This document shows positions 19,951 to 29,229 of a DNA stretch of 64,000 bases, piece after piece. The position numbers and the translations under genes are program-made. The stretch comes from Ectorhizobium quercum (GTDB lineage Bacteria > Pseudomonadota > Alphaproteobacteria > Rhizobiales > Rhizobiaceae): positions 496,001 through 560,000 of the forward strand of contig NZ_JANFPI010000002.1 of assembly GCF_026552795.1 (NCBI RefSeq), given 5' to 3'. Under the pieces are notes generated by a model. The model made no database searches and had not been told where the DNA came from. It saw nothing but the letters and a program-made list of their open reading frames with translations. Within the stretch, counting starts at the first letter, position 1, and each line of letters opens with the position of its first letter.

Positions 19951-21084
19951 TCAGATCACGTAGGACTTCAGCGGCTCGAAACCGTTGAAGGCAACGGCCG
20001 AATAGGTCGTCGTATAGGCGCCCGTGCCTTCGATCAGAACCTCGTCGCCGATGCTCAGGGAAACCGGCAGCGGATACATGTTCTTCTCATACATCACGTC
20101 GGCGGAATCGCAGGTCGGACCGGCCAGCACGCAAGGTTCCATCGCGTCGGCGTCGCGCTCGGTACGGATCGGATAGCGGATCGCCTCGTCCATCGTCTCG
20201 GCCAGACCGCCGAACTTGCCGATGTCGAGATAGACCCAGCGGTGGTTGTCGTTGTCCGACTTCTTCGAGACGAGCACGACTTCCGCCTTGATCACGCCGG
20301 CATTGCCGACCATGCCGCGGCCCGGCTCGATGATCGTGCGCGGGATCGCGTTGCCGAAATGCTTGCGCAGCGCCGAGAAGATCGCCTGACCGTAGGCTTC
20401 CGCCGTCGGGATGTCGCGGAGATACTTCGTCGGGAAGCCGCCGCCCATGTTGACCATCTTCAGATGGATGCCCTGCTTGGCGAGCTGCGCGAAGACGCGC
20501 TTGGCGTCGGACAGAGCCGAATCCCAGGCATCGACCTTCAGCATCTGCGAGCCGACGTGGAACGACACGCCGTAGGATTCCAGGCCGAGCTGGTGGGCGT
20601 AGACGAGCACGTCGACGGCCATCTGCGGCACGCAGCCGAACTTGCGCGACAGCGGCCATTCGGCGCCTTCGCCATCCGTCAGAACGCGGCAGAACACGCG
20701 GGCGCCGGGAGCGGCGCGGGCCACCTTTTCCACTTCCTCATGGCTGTCGACCGCGAAGAGGCCGACGCCGAGGGCGTGGGCACGCGCGATATCGCGCTCC
20801 TTCTTGATCGTGTTGCCGTAGGAGATGCGGTCGGCGGTTGCACCCGCATCGAGCGCCATCTGGATTTCGGCGACCGAGGCGCAATCGAAGCTGGAGCCGA
20901 GGCCGGCCAGCAGCGACAGGATTTCCGGTGCCGGATTGGCCTTGACGGCATAGTAGATCGAGCTGTCCGGCAGGGCGTGACGGAAAGCGGAATAGTTGTC
21001 GCGAACCACGTCGAGATCCACGACAAGGCACGGGCCTTCCGGACGACGGGTCTTGATGAAGTCGAGAATGCGGGCGGTCGTCAT
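19951..21084 (-). CDS. odc: Ornithine/lysine decarboxylase, fold type III (PLP)
   Basis: Decarboxylates ornithine (possibly also lysine) to putrescine, the first step of polyamine synthesis. The 377-residue length and alanine-racemase-like fold match eukaryote-type bacterial ODC. The PLP Lys is K48 in YYAVKANP, the phosphate-binding block is EPGRGMVG, and the catalytic Cys is C325 in GPTCDSADVMYE. GAGGG precedes the ATG. The gene is preceded by a long structured leader resembling the speF RNA motif known upstream of alphaproteobacterial ODC genes, so post-transcriptional polyamine feedback is likely. Confidence 0.94.
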   Translation of the reverse strand: MTTARILDFIKTRRPEGPCLVVDLDVVRDNYSAFRHALPDSSIYYAVKANPAPEILSLLAGLGSSFDCASVAEIQMALDAGATADRISYGNTIKKERDIARAHALGVGLFAVDSHEEVEKVARAAPGARVFCRVLTDGEGAEWPLSRKFGCVPQMAVDVLVYAHQLGLESYGVSFHVGSQMLKVDAWDSALSDAKRVFAQLAKQGIHLKMVNMGGGFPTKYLRDIPTAEAYGQAIFSALRKHFGNAIPRTIIEPGRGMVGNAGVIKAEVVLVSKKSDNDNHRWVYLDIGKFGGLAETMDEAIRYPIRTERDADAMEPCVLAGPTCDSADVMYEKNMYPLPVSLSIGDEVLIEGTGAYTTTYSAVAFNGFEPLKSYVI

Positions 21085-21400
21085 GGTGTTCTTCCCTCAC
21101 AGGTTCCAATGCCGGCGAAACCGGAACGATAAGGGCTTTCCATGCGTAGCATCGTACCGGCCGGTGGATGAAACCGGTCCGAGAACGCCTGGTCAGCGAT
21201 AAGTGGAACGACACCCCTTCAGGGATGGAATTCCGCCTTGTCTGCCATGAGATTGGAGGGAGAACCCGACCGCACTTCCGGCAATGATGGTGTGCCTCTT
21301 CAGTGACCCCGGCTGGTGGAAAGCCGGAAGAGAACCAGAAAGGCCCGCACCGTCGTTGCTTCAAGATGTCCTCGCATTTTCCGGTTGGCCGGAATAGCGA
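21085..21400 (-). ncRNA. speF-like structured leader of the ODC gene
   Basis: The region upstream of the ODC gene on its strand lacks a real ORF and contains several stems, for example CCGGCTTTCCACCAGCCGG at 21309-21327. It also has compact blocks that look conserved: GAAGAGGCACACCATCATTG (about 21281-21301) and GGAATTCCATCCCTGAAGG (about 21216-21234). The speF motif is an established alphaproteobacterial RNA element in exactly this position. My recall of its consensus is partial, so the call rests mainly on context plus these blocks. The 5' boundary is approximate. Confidence 0.65.
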
Positions 21401-21610
21401 CTGGAGGGGTTAATTCCAGGTACCTTACCGATGACCTCACCTAATCGAGGGTCGGCGGACACCCACAGGCACGTGCGACTTTGGGCAGAACGGGAGATAA
21501 GGATGTTCGCCGTCATAATCAAGAACTTTTTGCCGTGCGCGCTCAAAAAATCCGTTGAACGAACACCCTTCGCCGTTCGATAAGGGAAAACAACAGGGAG
21601 AAACGCAAGA

Positions 21611-22510
21611 ATGGACACGCTGACCCGCATTCGGGCCTTCATCGACGTCGTGGAGGCCGAAGGCTTTTCGGCGGCGGCGCGCAAGACCGGGCGCTCGAAA
21701 GCCCTGCTTTCCAAATATGTGCGCGAGCTGGAGGACGATCTGGGCGCGCTGCTGCTCAACCGCACCACCCGCCAGTTCTCGCTGACGGAGGCCGGCCATA
21801 CCTATTACCGCACCGCCTCCGACATCCTCAAGGAGATCGACAATCTGGCCGACCTCGTGCGTGAGAACAACACCGACCTCAAGGGCCGGCTCAAGATCTC
21901 CGTGCCGCGCACCTTCGTGGATGCCGATGTCGGCCAGTCGCTGATCGACTTCGCCAAGGCGCACCCGGACCTGTCGCTCGACATCCTCGCAGACGACCGC
22001 TTCGTGGACCTGATCGAGGAAGGGTTCGATCTTGCCATCCGTGTCACGCGGCTGGAGGATTCCGGCATGATCGCCCGCAAGCTCGCCCCCTTCCGCACCC
22101 ATATCTGCGCCACGCCGCATTTCATTGCCATTCACGGCCCGTTCAGCCACCCGCAGGACCTTTCGAACGTGCCGGCGCTGATCGACAAGAACGCCCGCAA
22201 CTACAACACGATCCGCTTCGTGGACAAGGACGGCAGCGCGTTCTCCGTCGGCGTCAGCGGCCCGCTCGAGGTCAACAGCCCGCAATCGACGCTGCGCGGC
22301 GCGCTGGCCGGCCTCGGCTTCGCCGCCCTGCCGGATTTCGTCGCCCAGCCGCATCTCCGCTCCGGCGCGCTGGTCGCGCTGTTCGACGACTATATCCCCG
22401 AAGACCGGGGCATCTACGCCGTTTATCCGCACCGGCGCTATCTGCCGGCCAAGGTCCGCAGCCTCGTGGACTATCTGCACAACTGGTTCCGCACCAACCA
22501 GCCGGCCTGA
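21611..22510 (+). CDS. LysR-family transcriptional regulator
   Basis: Transcription factor of 299 residues with the N-terminal winged HTH (RIRAFIDVVEAEGFSAAARK and ALLSKYVRELEDDLGALLLN) and a LysR substrate-binding domain starting at LKGRLKISVPRTF. It belongs to the shorter-effector-domain group often annotated as CrgA/DsdC-like; the ligand is unknown. It is divergent from the ODC gene with 526 bp between them, so it might act on the ODC promoter, but no operator is evident. Confidence 0.93.
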   Translation: MDTLTRIRAFIDVVEAEGFSAAARKTGRSKALLSKYVRELEDDLGALLLNRTTRQFSLTEAGHTYYRTASDILKEIDNLADLVRENNTDLKGRLKISVPRTFVDADVGQSLIDFAKAHPDLSLDILADDRFVDLIEEGFDLAIRVTRLEDSGMIARKLAPFRTHICATPHFIAIHGPFSHPQDLSNVPALIDKNARNYNTIRFVDKDGSAFSVGVSGPLEVNSPQSTLRGALAGLGFAALPDFVAQPHLRSGALVALFDDYIPEDRGIYAVYPHRRYLPAKVRSLVDYLHNWFRTNQPA

Positions 22511-22643
22511 GGGCGGCCGCCATCGCCGCGCTTTGACAGACGGGACGGCCTTGCGCATCCTGCAACCGGTCTTCCGGCCCTGATTCTGCCGGATTTTCCG
22601 CCCAGACAGAGATGAAGAACCGCCGCCCGGCAGGAAAGCCTTT

Positions 22644-23279
22644 ATGAAAAAAGCACTGTTTCTGGCTCTCGCCGTCGCCTTTCCCTCGCTGGCACATGCC
22701 CACCCGCATGTGTTCGCGGAAGCGCGCCTCGAGGCGATCTCCGACGATCAGGGCAATATTTCCGAACTGCGCAACGTCTGGCGCTTCGACGAGGTGTTTT
22801 CCTCCAGCGTCCTGATGGATTTCGACAGCAACAGGAACCTCAAGCTCGACCCGGACGAAGCGGCGGTTGTCGGCCAGACGGTGAAGGACTCTCTGGCTGA
22901 ATACGGCTACTACATGAACATCGCCGCCGACGGGAAAGAGGTGAAGATCACCCCCCCGGATGTGATCAACGTGCTTTATCAGGACGGCAAGCTCCTGATG
23001 TTCTTCATCCTCAAGCCCGAGGAACCGCTGCCCGTGAAGGGCAGGATCACCCTCGGCGTCTGGGACCCGACCTTCTACACCTCGATCGACTTCGTGCATG
23101 ACGAGGACATGGCGACCGAGGGCAAGGCCGTTTCCGCCTGCAAGCGCACCGTGCTCCGGCCCGATCCCGACGAAGTGCTGGCCCAGAACCAGGACAAGCT
23201 GACGGCCGCCTTCTTCGACGACCCCGCCGGCACGAACATGTCCAAGCTCTTTGCCGTTCAGCTGGAGCTTTCGTGCTGA
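22644..23279 (+). CDS. Periplasmic DUF1007 protein, partner of the Ni/Co exporter
   Basis: Exported protein of 211 residues with a Sec leader cleaved near AHAHPHVF. The mature N-terminus begins with a His-rich HAHPHVFAEARLE segment suited to metal binding, followed by the conserved DUF1007 pattern DEVFSSSVLMDFD and the Asp-rich DSNRNLKLDPDE, which resembles an EF-hand loop. DUF1007 proteins usually sit next to NicO/RcnA-type transporters, as here. The gene overlaps the transporter gene by seven bases. The inferred role is metal presentation or sensing for the exporter. Confidence 0.88.
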   Translation: MKKALFLALAVAFPSLAHAHPHVFAEARLEAISDDQGNISELRNVWRFDEVFSSSVLMDFDSNRNLKLDPDEAAVVGQTVKDSLAEYGYYMNIAADGKEVKITPPDVINVLYQDGKLLMFFILKPEEPLPVKGRITLGVWDPTFYTSIDFVHDEDMATEGKAVSACKRTVLRPDPDEVLAQNQDKLTAAFFDDPAGTNMSKLFAVQLELSC

Positions 23280-24304
23280 GAGCCGGTCGCACTGCCGCGC
23301 TTGCGGCACTGGTTCTGGTGTTCGGCGCAGGTCTTGCGGCCGCGCAATCCTCGCTCGGCATCGGCGCCGCCGAACCGTCCTTCAGGACGAACGGCCTCTT
23401 CGGCCCGTTCCTCGCCTTCGTGAACCGGGAGCAGCAAGGCTTCTACCGCGCGCTCACCGGCGCGCTTTCGGCCATGCGCCAGGACCCGTGGCAGCTCTGG
23501 AGCCTCGCCGGCCTCTCCTTCGCCTACGGCATCTTTCACGCCGCCGGGCCCGGCCACGGCAAGGCGGTCATATCCTCCTACATGATCGCCAACGAAACGC
23601 AGCTGCGGCGCGGCGTCGCGATCTCCTTCCTCTCGGCGATGATGCAGGGCCTGATGGCGATCGTGCTGGTCGGCGTCGCCTATCTCGTGCTGCGCGGCAC
23701 GTCCGTCTCGCTGACGATGGCGACCCAGGCGATGGAACGCGCCAGCTTCGCCCTCGTCGCGCTGTTCGGCCTCTGGCTACTGTACGGCAAGGTCAGATCG
23801 CTCAACCTGCGACCAGCGGCAACGGATTCGCTGTTCGACGGCACGATGGCCCGCGGCAACCGGACCGGGCTCGATTTCCGGGCCGAACCCTGCGGCGGGC
23901 GTGCGCGCCCCGGCCCGGACGGCATATGCGCCGATTGCGGCATGACGCACATGCCGGACCCCGCCATGCTGAAATCCGAGCGTTTCAGCATCAGGGAAGC
24001 CTGGTCGGCCATCCTCGCTGTCGGTCTTCGCCCCTGCTCGGGCGCGATCCTCGTCGTCAGCTTTTCGCTGCTCAACGGTCTTTATCTCGGCGGCATCCTG
24101 TCGGTTCTCGCCATCTCGCTCGGCACCGCGATCACCGTCTCCATCCTTGCCTCACTCGCCGTCGGCGCGAAGGATGTCGCCTTGCGCTTCACCCGGCCGG
24201 GCTCGAAGACGGCGGGCAGGCTGCGCGCCGCAATCGAAATCGGCGGCGCCCTGTTCATCGTCTTCGTCGGCGTGACGCTGCTGGCGGCCTCGCTTCAGTC
24301 CTGA
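23273..24304 (+). CDS. Nickel/cobalt transporter, NicO/RcnA family
   Basis: Inner-membrane transporter of 343 residues. An N-terminal hydrophobic leader is followed by about six further membrane helices. The family signature is HAAGPGHGKAVISSYM, with the second conserved block RPCSGAILVV. A cytoplasmic or periplasmic loop carries CGGRARPGPDGICADCGMTH, a Cys/His cluster that could bind metal. Translation is probably coupled to DUF1007. It overlaps the convergent acetyltransferase gene by 10 bp at the 3' end. Whether it exports or imports metal is inferred from the family only. Confidence 0.9.
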   Translation: MLRAGRTAALAALVLVFGAGLAAAQSSLGIGAAEPSFRTNGLFGPFLAFVNREQQGFYRALTGALSAMRQDPWQLWSLAGLSFAYGIFHAAGPGHGKAVISSYMIANETQLRRGVAISFLSAMMQGLMAIVLVGVAYLVLRGTSVSLTMATQAMERASFALVALFGLWLLYGKVRSLNLRPAATDSLFDGTMARGNRTGLDFRAEPCGGRARPGPDGICADCGMTHMPDPAMLKSERFSIREAWSAILAVGLRPCSGAILVVSFSLLNGLYLGGILSVLAISLGTAITVSILASLAVGAKDVALRFTRPGSKTAGRLRAAIEIGGALFIVFVGVTLLAASLQS

Positions 24305-24975
24305 GCCGCCCTGATCTCCTCCAGCCTGCGCACCTGCCTGCCGTCCGCATCGAAATTGCCGGGCGCCAGCCATGCCTCGAAGGCGGCCCTGACGGCCGGC
24401 CATTCGCCGTCGATGATCGAGAACCACGCCGTGTCGCGGTTCTGCCGCTTGGACAGCATGTGCTGGCGGAAAAGCCCCTCATGGGTGAAGCCGTAGCGGC
24501 GGGCCGCGGCCTTGCTCGCCTCGTTGCCGTTATGGCACTTCCATTCGTAGCGGCGATAGCCGAGATCGTCGAAGATGTGCCCCGCCATCAGGTAATGCGC
24601 CTCGGTTGAGAGCGGCGAGCGGGCCATTGCCGGGCCGTGCGCGACGCCGCCGACCTCCACCACGCCGTTGGCCGGATCGGCGCGCATATAGCTCGCCATG
24701 CCGACGACCTTGCCTGTCGCGTTGTCGCGAAAAACGTGGACCAGCCAGTTGCTCTTCGTGCGGCACTTCTCCAGCCAGGCATCGAAATCTCCGATGCCGC
24801 CGAAATCGTCATTGGTGAAATAGGTCAGCAGCGGATTGATGCCCATGCCGCCCAGCCCGTCCCAGAGAGCGGACAGGTGCTGCTCCCGGTCATACGGCTC
24901 GACCGTGACGAACCGGCCCCTGAGCGTTACGGGTCGCGGCGCGGGGCACCCCTTGAATTCCGACAGATCGCGCAT
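24295..24975 (-). CDS. GNAT-family acetyltransferase (RimJ/RimL type)
   Basis: N-acetyltransferase of 226 residues resembling the RimJ/RimL and YIR042C group: VTLRGRFVTVEPYDREQHLS at the N-terminus, GVVEVGGVAHGPAMARSPLS in the middle, and YRRYEWKCHNGNEASKAAAR with the acetyl-CoA region and YGFTHEGLFRQHM. AGAGGGAAC precedes the ATG. The substrate is unknown. Confidence 0.88.
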   Translation of the reverse strand: MRDLSEFKGCPAPRPVTLRGRFVTVEPYDREQHLSALWDGLGGMGINPLLTYFTNDDFGGIGDFDAWLEKCRTKSNWLVHVFRDNATGKVVGMASYMRADPANGVVEVGGVAHGPAMARSPLSTEAHYLMAGHIFDDLGYRRYEWKCHNGNEASKAAARRYGFTHEGLFRQHMLSKRQNRDTAWFSIIDGEWPAVRAAFEAWLAPGNFDADGRQVRRLEEIRAAQD

Positions 24976-25047
24976 GTTCCCTCTCGATGCCTGTGCTTTC
25001 GAGAAGGAATAGGCCGGCTGTCCCGCAAAGACAACCGGCCCGTTCGT

Positions 25048-25752
25048 TCAGGCCTTGTGTGCGGAAACCGTCGCCTCGATGTGGTCGACCAGCGCATCGT
25101 CCAGCGCCAGACGGCCGGCGAGAAGATCGAGATAGCCGCGCTCGGCCCGGCTGTCCGGGTCGATGGCGAGCCGTGAGGCGGTGTAGAGTTCCACCTTCTG
25201 CTCCTCGGTTCTGGCCGCGCCGACCAGCGCGTCGATATCCGTGGGCGAGGCCAGTTCTTCCGCCAGGAAGGCTTCCGCCTCGCCGCCGAGTCCGGCCAGA
25301 TTGCCGCGCTCGACGATGCGGGCGCGCTCGGCTTCATCGATATGACCGTCTGCCTTGGCGGCCGCGATCATGGCGCGCACCAGAACCAGGACGAAATCAT
25401 TGGAAAGGACGTCCGGTTCGAAGCCGGACTGGGCCGGAGGTGGCGCAAGAACGAGCGGCTCCGATGCCGGCGCAGCCGGTTCGGCCGCACCCGGCGCCTT
25501 GCCCTGCTGGTAATTCCTGTAGGCCTGATAGCCGAGGCCGGCGATGGCGGCGAGCCCCCCGACCACGGCGACATTGCCGGCCAGCTTGCGGCCGGTCTTG
25601 GTGCCGAGCAGCGCGGCGGCGATCGCCCCCGTCGCCAGCGGATTGCCCTTGGCGAGCTTCACGGCGCCGTCCGCCTTGTCGCGGACGGTTCCGGTGGTTC
25701 CCGGCACCTGCGATCCCAGCAGTTGGTCAAGAAGCTTTTTGGCGTCGAACAT
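25048..25752 (-). CDS. DUF533 / TerB-like protein
   Basis: Conserved protein of 234 residues. The N-terminus MFDAKKLLDQLLGSQV is followed by a Gly/Ala-rich hydrophobic segment (VAVVGGLAAIAGLGYQAYRN) that may be a membrane anchor, a short Pro/Ala linker, and an all-helical TerB-like domain (LVRAMIAAAKADGHIDEAER) with the acidic motif of the fold. The function of DUF533 is not established. The long in-frame extension upstream is inside eda on the same strand and lacks support; ATG 25752 is chosen. Confidence 0.85.
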   Translation of the reverse strand: MFDAKKLLDQLLGSQVPGTTGTVRDKADGAVKLAKGNPLATGAIAAALLGTKTGRKLAGNVAVVGGLAAIAGLGYQAYRNYQQGKAPGAAEPAAPASEPLVLAPPPAQSGFEPDVLSNDFVLVLVRAMIAAAKADGHIDEAERARIVERGNLAGLGGEAEAFLAEELASPTDIDALVGAARTEEQKVELYTASRLAIDPDSRAERGYLDLLAGRLALDDALVDHIEATVSAHKA

Positions 25753-25831
25753 CGTGCGGCTCTCCTTCGTCGTCGCGTTGCAAGGCAACACATAGGAAGG
25801 ACCGCCGGCCGAAAAAAGGCTGACGCCGCGA

Positions 25832-26467
25832 TTATCTGAGCGCGGCGGCCTCGCTCGCCAGCTTGGTGATCGCGTCCCAGTCGCCGGCAGCGACGAGATC
25901 CTTCGGCGCGACCCAGGAGCCGCCCACGCACACAACGTTGGGAAGCGACAGGTAATCCCCGGCATTCCTGAGCGAAATGCCGCCGGTCGGGCAGAACTTC
26001 ATGTCGGCGATCGGCGAGGAGATGGCCTTGAGGAAGGCAGCGCCCCCCGACTGCTCGGCGGGGAAGAACTTGACGATGCCGAGACCCGCTTCGCGCGCGG
26101 CCATGATTTCGCTGGCCGTCGAGGTGCCCGGCAGATAGGGCACGCCGCTGGTCCGGGCGGCGGCGAACAGGGCCGGCGTCGCGCCGGGGCTGACGATGAA
26201 CCTGGCGCCGGCCTCGACCGCCGCCTGATAATCGTCGGGCGAAAGGATCGTGCCGGCACCGACGAGCGTATCCGGCGACTGCTCGGAAATGGCGCGGATC
26301 GCATCGAGCGCGACCGCCGTGCGCAGCGTCACCTCGATGGCCTTCAGTCCGCCTGCCGCCAGCGCCCGGGCGAGCGGCACCGCATCCTCGACCCGCTCGA
26401 TGATCAGCACCGGCATCACCGGCTGGCTCTTGAGAATGGAAAGCAGGGTTCCGGTCGTGTCGCTCAT
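25832..26467 (-). CDS. eda: KDPG (2-keto-3-deoxy-6-phosphogluconate) aldolase
   Basis: Cleaves KDPG to pyruvate and glyceraldehyde-3-phosphate in the Entner-Doudoroff pathway, and can act on 2-keto-4-hydroxyglutarate. The 211-residue protein has the catalytic Glu E45 in AIEVTLRT, the phosphate-binding GAGTIL, the Schiff-base Lys K133 in GIVKFFPAE and FCPTGGI near the C-terminus. The length is standard. The other ED genes are not in the window. Confidence 0.95.
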   Translation of the reverse strand: MSDTTGTLLSILKSQPVMPVLIIERVEDAVPLARALAAGGLKAIEVTLRTAVALDAIRAISEQSPDTLVGAGTILSPDDYQAAVEAGARFIVSPGATPALFAAARTSGVPYLPGTSTASEIMAAREAGLGIVKFFPAEQSGGAAFLKAISSPIADMKFCPTGGISLRNAGDYLSLPNVVCVGGSWVAPKDLVAAGDWDAITKLASEAAALR

Positions 26468-26584
26468 GAAATCTCGCCTCGGTTTAAAACGATTGAATTA
26501 GCGCATGAATAGGCCGACTGGCTGTCATTGTCGAGACAAAAGCGTAACCTATAAGCGGACCTGCGGCCATATGGACGGGAAGCG

Positions 26585-27073
26585 ATGCCGACTGAAATAG
26601 AGCGAAAATTCCTCGTGACCGACGCGAGCTGGCGGAACGCCGTCATATCCCGGTCGTCGCTGACGCAGGCCTATCTGATGCGCGGCGACGACCGGTCTGT
26701 GCGCATCAGGATAGAGAACGGAGAAAGCGCCAGGCTTTGCGTCAAGGTCGGCGCCTCGGCCCTGGTGCGGGCGGAGTTCGAATACCCGGTTCCCCTGGCG
26801 GACGCCCGCGAGATGGTCGCCCTCGCCACGGGAATCGTCATCGAGAAAACCCGCCACCGCGTCCATTTTCAGGGCTATCTCTGGGAAATCGATGCCTATC
26901 ACGGCGTCTATGAGGGTCTGACCGTGGCCGAGGTCGAACTGGAAAGCGTCGACGACCATCCGCCGCTTCCCGCATGGGCGGGGCTGGAAGTCACCGGCGA
27001 TCGGCGCTATTCCAATGCCAACCTTTCCACTGCCGATCTTTCCGGGGAACTCCGACATGGCCCTTCGTCTTGA
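26585..27073 (+). CDS. CYTH domain triphosphate tunnel metalloenzyme
   Basis: Small CYTH-fold protein of 162 residues, probably an inorganic triphosphatase or related phosphohydrolase. The hallmark ExExK motif appears as EIERKF at residues 4-9, and basic strands (SVRIRIENGESARLCVKVG) and acidic C-terminal strands (VAEVELESVD) line the tunnel. It overlaps the CHAD gene by 17 bp in a different frame, so the two are translationally coupled. In many bacteria these domains are fused in one protein. Confidence 0.9.
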   Translation: MPTEIERKFLVTDASWRNAVISRSSLTQAYLMRGDDRSVRIRIENGESARLCVKVGASALVRAEFEYPVPLADAREMVALATGIVIEKTRHRVHFQGYLWEIDAYHGVYEGLTVAEVELESVDDHPPLPAWAGLEVTGDRRYSNANLSTADLSGELRHGPSS

Positions 27074-27959
27074 CCCGGCCACCCTTTCGGGCGCACGGCT
27101 GCGGTCCGGGGCGCGAGAAGCCTTCGAGAACGCCGTCGCCCTTCTGAGCGGCCAGCCCGAGGGACCGCACCACGCCGTGCATGAAACCCGCAAGACGCTG
27201 AAGCGGATGCGGGCGCTCTACCGGCTCGTCGCCCATCGCAACAAGGCCGATCTCTCCCGCGAGAATGCCCGCCTGCGCGACATCGCCCGCCGTCTGGCAC
27301 GCGGACGCGAGGCCGCCGCACTGGCCGAAACCGCCCGCTGGCTGGTGGCACAGGCCCGCAGCGCCGACGAAACGGCGCTTTTGACCCGCACCGCGGCTGC
27401 GCTCGAGGCACGCCGCGACAGCCTGACCGGACAGGACACGGAAGCGGACATCGCCGCTGCCATCGAGGCCCTCGCCGGGGCCATCGAGGGCACCGCCGTC
27501 CTTTCCCTCCCCGACAGCCGGAAGAAGACGGCCCGCCTGATCGCCCGCAACTGGCAGCGCGCCATGCAGAAGGGCCGACGGGCCCTTTCGCCGCTGACCG
27601 TCGATTCGCCGGCGGAGGCCTTTCACGAACTGCGCAAGGCGACCCAGACCGCCAACGCCTATCATACCCTGCTGAAGCCGCTCTGGCCGCAAGCCCTGAC
27701 GGCGCGGCAGGACAGGCTGCGCGACCTCATCGACACGCTCGGGCGTGAAAACGATCTGGCCGGCATCGTGCTGTTGATGGAAAAGGAGCCGCAGCATTTC
27801 GGCGAGGCCATCGAACAGGTCATCCAGCAGCGGGTTCTCGCCCGCCGGCGGGAAGCCTTGCGCCTGTCGGCGCTCCAGCAGGCCGCGAAGGTTTTCGCCG
27901 CCGATCCGAAAGAGGACGCCGAACCGATCGAAATCCTCTGGAACGGGCTCGGCAACTGA
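27057..27959 (+). CDS. CHAD domain protein
   Basis: All-helical protein of 300 residues with two CHAD helical bundles. The conserved His/Arg/Lys helices are seen as AVHETRKTLKRMRALYRLVA and again as AFHELRKATQTANAYHTLL. CHAD domains bind polyphosphate by published structural work on the family. The ATG at 27057, preceded by GGGGAA, is preferred to the upstream in-frame ATG inside the CYTH gene. With CYTH it probably forms a two-gene polyphosphate-related module. Confidence 0.9.
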   Translation: MALRLDPATLSGARLRSGAREAFENAVALLSGQPEGPHHAVHETRKTLKRMRALYRLVAHRNKADLSRENARLRDIARRLARGREAAALAETARWLVAQARSADETALLTRTAAALEARRDSLTGQDTEADIAAAIEALAGAIEGTAVLSLPDSRKKTARLIARNWQRAMQKGRRALSPLTVDSPAEAFHELRKATQTANAYHTLLKPLWPQALTARQDRLRDLIDTLGRENDLAGIVLLMEKEPQHFGEAIEQVIQQRVLARRREALRLSALQQAAKVFAADPKEDAEPIEILWNGLGN

Positions 27960-28037
27960 CAGTCCGGCGGCGCGCAAACCGTGCGCCGGCAAGGGATTCC
28001 GATTGCGGAAAGCCCCGCAAAGCGGTATTTCCCGGCC

Positions 28038-28982
28038 ATGACCGATAGCACAGCCCTTCCCCGCCCCGAAACGCACGGCGCCTTCCTCGTCGCCGCGCTC
28101 TACCACTTCGCCGCCTTTCCGGGCCATGCGGCGCTGCGCGAGCCGCTCCAGGCGCTCTGCGACGAAAACGGCGTGAAGGGTACGCTGCTGCTCGCCCGGG
28201 AGGGCATCAACGGCACCATCGCCGGACCGGATGCCGGCATCCGCCGGGTCCTCGCCTTCCTGCGCGCACAGCCGGAATTCGCAGGCCTGGAACACAAGGA
28301 AAGCCACGCCTCGAAAATGCCCTTCCTGCGCATGAAGGTGCGGCTGAAGAAGGAAATCGTCACGATGGGCGTCGAGGACATCGACCCCAACAAGGTCGTC
28401 GGCACCTATCTCGATCCGCGCGCGTGGAACGAACTGATCTCCGACCCGGACACGATCCTGATCGACACCCGCAACGATTACGAAACCGCCATCGGCCTCT
28501 TCAGGGGCGCGGTCGATCCGAACATCAAGACCTTCCGCGAATTTCCGGACTGGGTGCGCAACAATCCCGGCCTGCACAACAAGCCGAAGATCGCCATGTA
28601 CTGCACCGGCGGCATCCGCTGCGAGAAGGCCACCGCCTTCATGAAGCAGGAAGGCTTCGACGAGGTCTACCATCTCAAGGGCGGCATCCTGAAATATCTG
28701 GAGGAAATGCCGGAAGAGGAAAGCCTGTGGGAAGGCGCCTGCTTCGTCTTCGACGAGCGCGTGTCGATCACCCACGGCCTGAAGGAAGGCGAGCACACGC
28801 TCTGCCACGCCTGCCGCTATCCGCTGACGGAGGAAGACCGCCGCTCGCCGCTTTTCGAGGAAGGCGTATCCTGCCCGCATTGCCAAGGCACCCATTCCGC
28901 CGCCGACCTGGAACGCTACCGCCAGCGCCAGAAGCAGATCGAACTGGCAAAGCAGCGCGGCACCCGCCACATCGGCAGTTGA
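28038..28982 (+). CDS. trhO: tRNA uridine(34) hydroxylase TrhO (rhodanese domain)
   Basis: Hydroxylates U34 of certain tRNAs on the path to 5-methoxyuridine derivatives. The 314-residue protein has the UPF0176 N-terminal acylphosphatase-like domain ([16 protein letters not shown]), a rhodanese domain with the active Cys in [14 protein letters not shown], and a C-terminal Cys-rich segment ([16 protein letters not shown]). ATG 28038 gives the usual N-terminus; the frame is open from 27981. Confidence 0.93.
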   Translation: MTDSTALPRPETHGAFLVAALYHFAAFPGHAALREPLQALCDENGVKGTLLLAREGINGTIAGPDAGIRRVLAFLRAQPEFAGLEHKESHASKMPFLRMKVRLKKEIVTMGVEDIDPNKVVGTYLDPRAWNELISDPDTILIDTRNDYETAIGLFRGAVDPNIKTFREFPDWVRNNPGLHNKPKIAMYCTGGIRCEKATAFMKQEGFDEVYHLKGGILKYLEEMPEEESLWEGACFVFDERVSITHGLKEGEHTLCHACRYPLTEEDRRSPLFEEGVSCPHCQGTHSAADLERYRQRQKQIELAKQRGTRHIGS

Positions 28983-28992
28983 GGCGTTTCCG

Positions 28993-29229
28993 ATGTCGGA
29001 GGTCCGCAACGAGCAGAAGAAGCTTCTCGCCAATGCGCTCGACCGGGCCTCGACAGCCTGCTTCACGGTCGGGATCGCGACACCCGTTGCCGGCTTCCTC
29101 TACAATATCGGCAATTTCGGCAGCGCAATTTCGGGTGTCCGCCTCACCGTCGGCATCGCAGTCTGGCTTTTTTCGGCGATTGCATTACATTTGATGGCAA
29201 GACGTGTTCTGAAAGGGCTGATGCCATGA
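28993..29229 (+). CDS. Small two-helix membrane protein
   Basis: Not recognised beyond being a short inner-membrane protein. The 78 residues have a charged N-terminus (SEVRNEQKKLLANALDRA) and two hydrophobic segments (ACFTVGIATPVAGFLYNIG and LTVGIAVWLFSAIALHLMA). It starts 11 bp after trhO and overlaps a 38-codon membrane gene by four bases. Confidence 0.7.
   Translation: MSEVRNEQKKLLANALDRASTACFTVGIATPVAGFLYNIGNFGSAISGVRLTVGIAVWLFSAIALHLMARRVLKGLMP

Noticed and set aside
21128..21150. GGAAC followed after 17 bases by CGTA in the ODC leader
   Set aside because: It resembles an EcfG promoter but has CGTA rather than CGTT, points away from the ODC gene and is about 480 bp from the LysR start.
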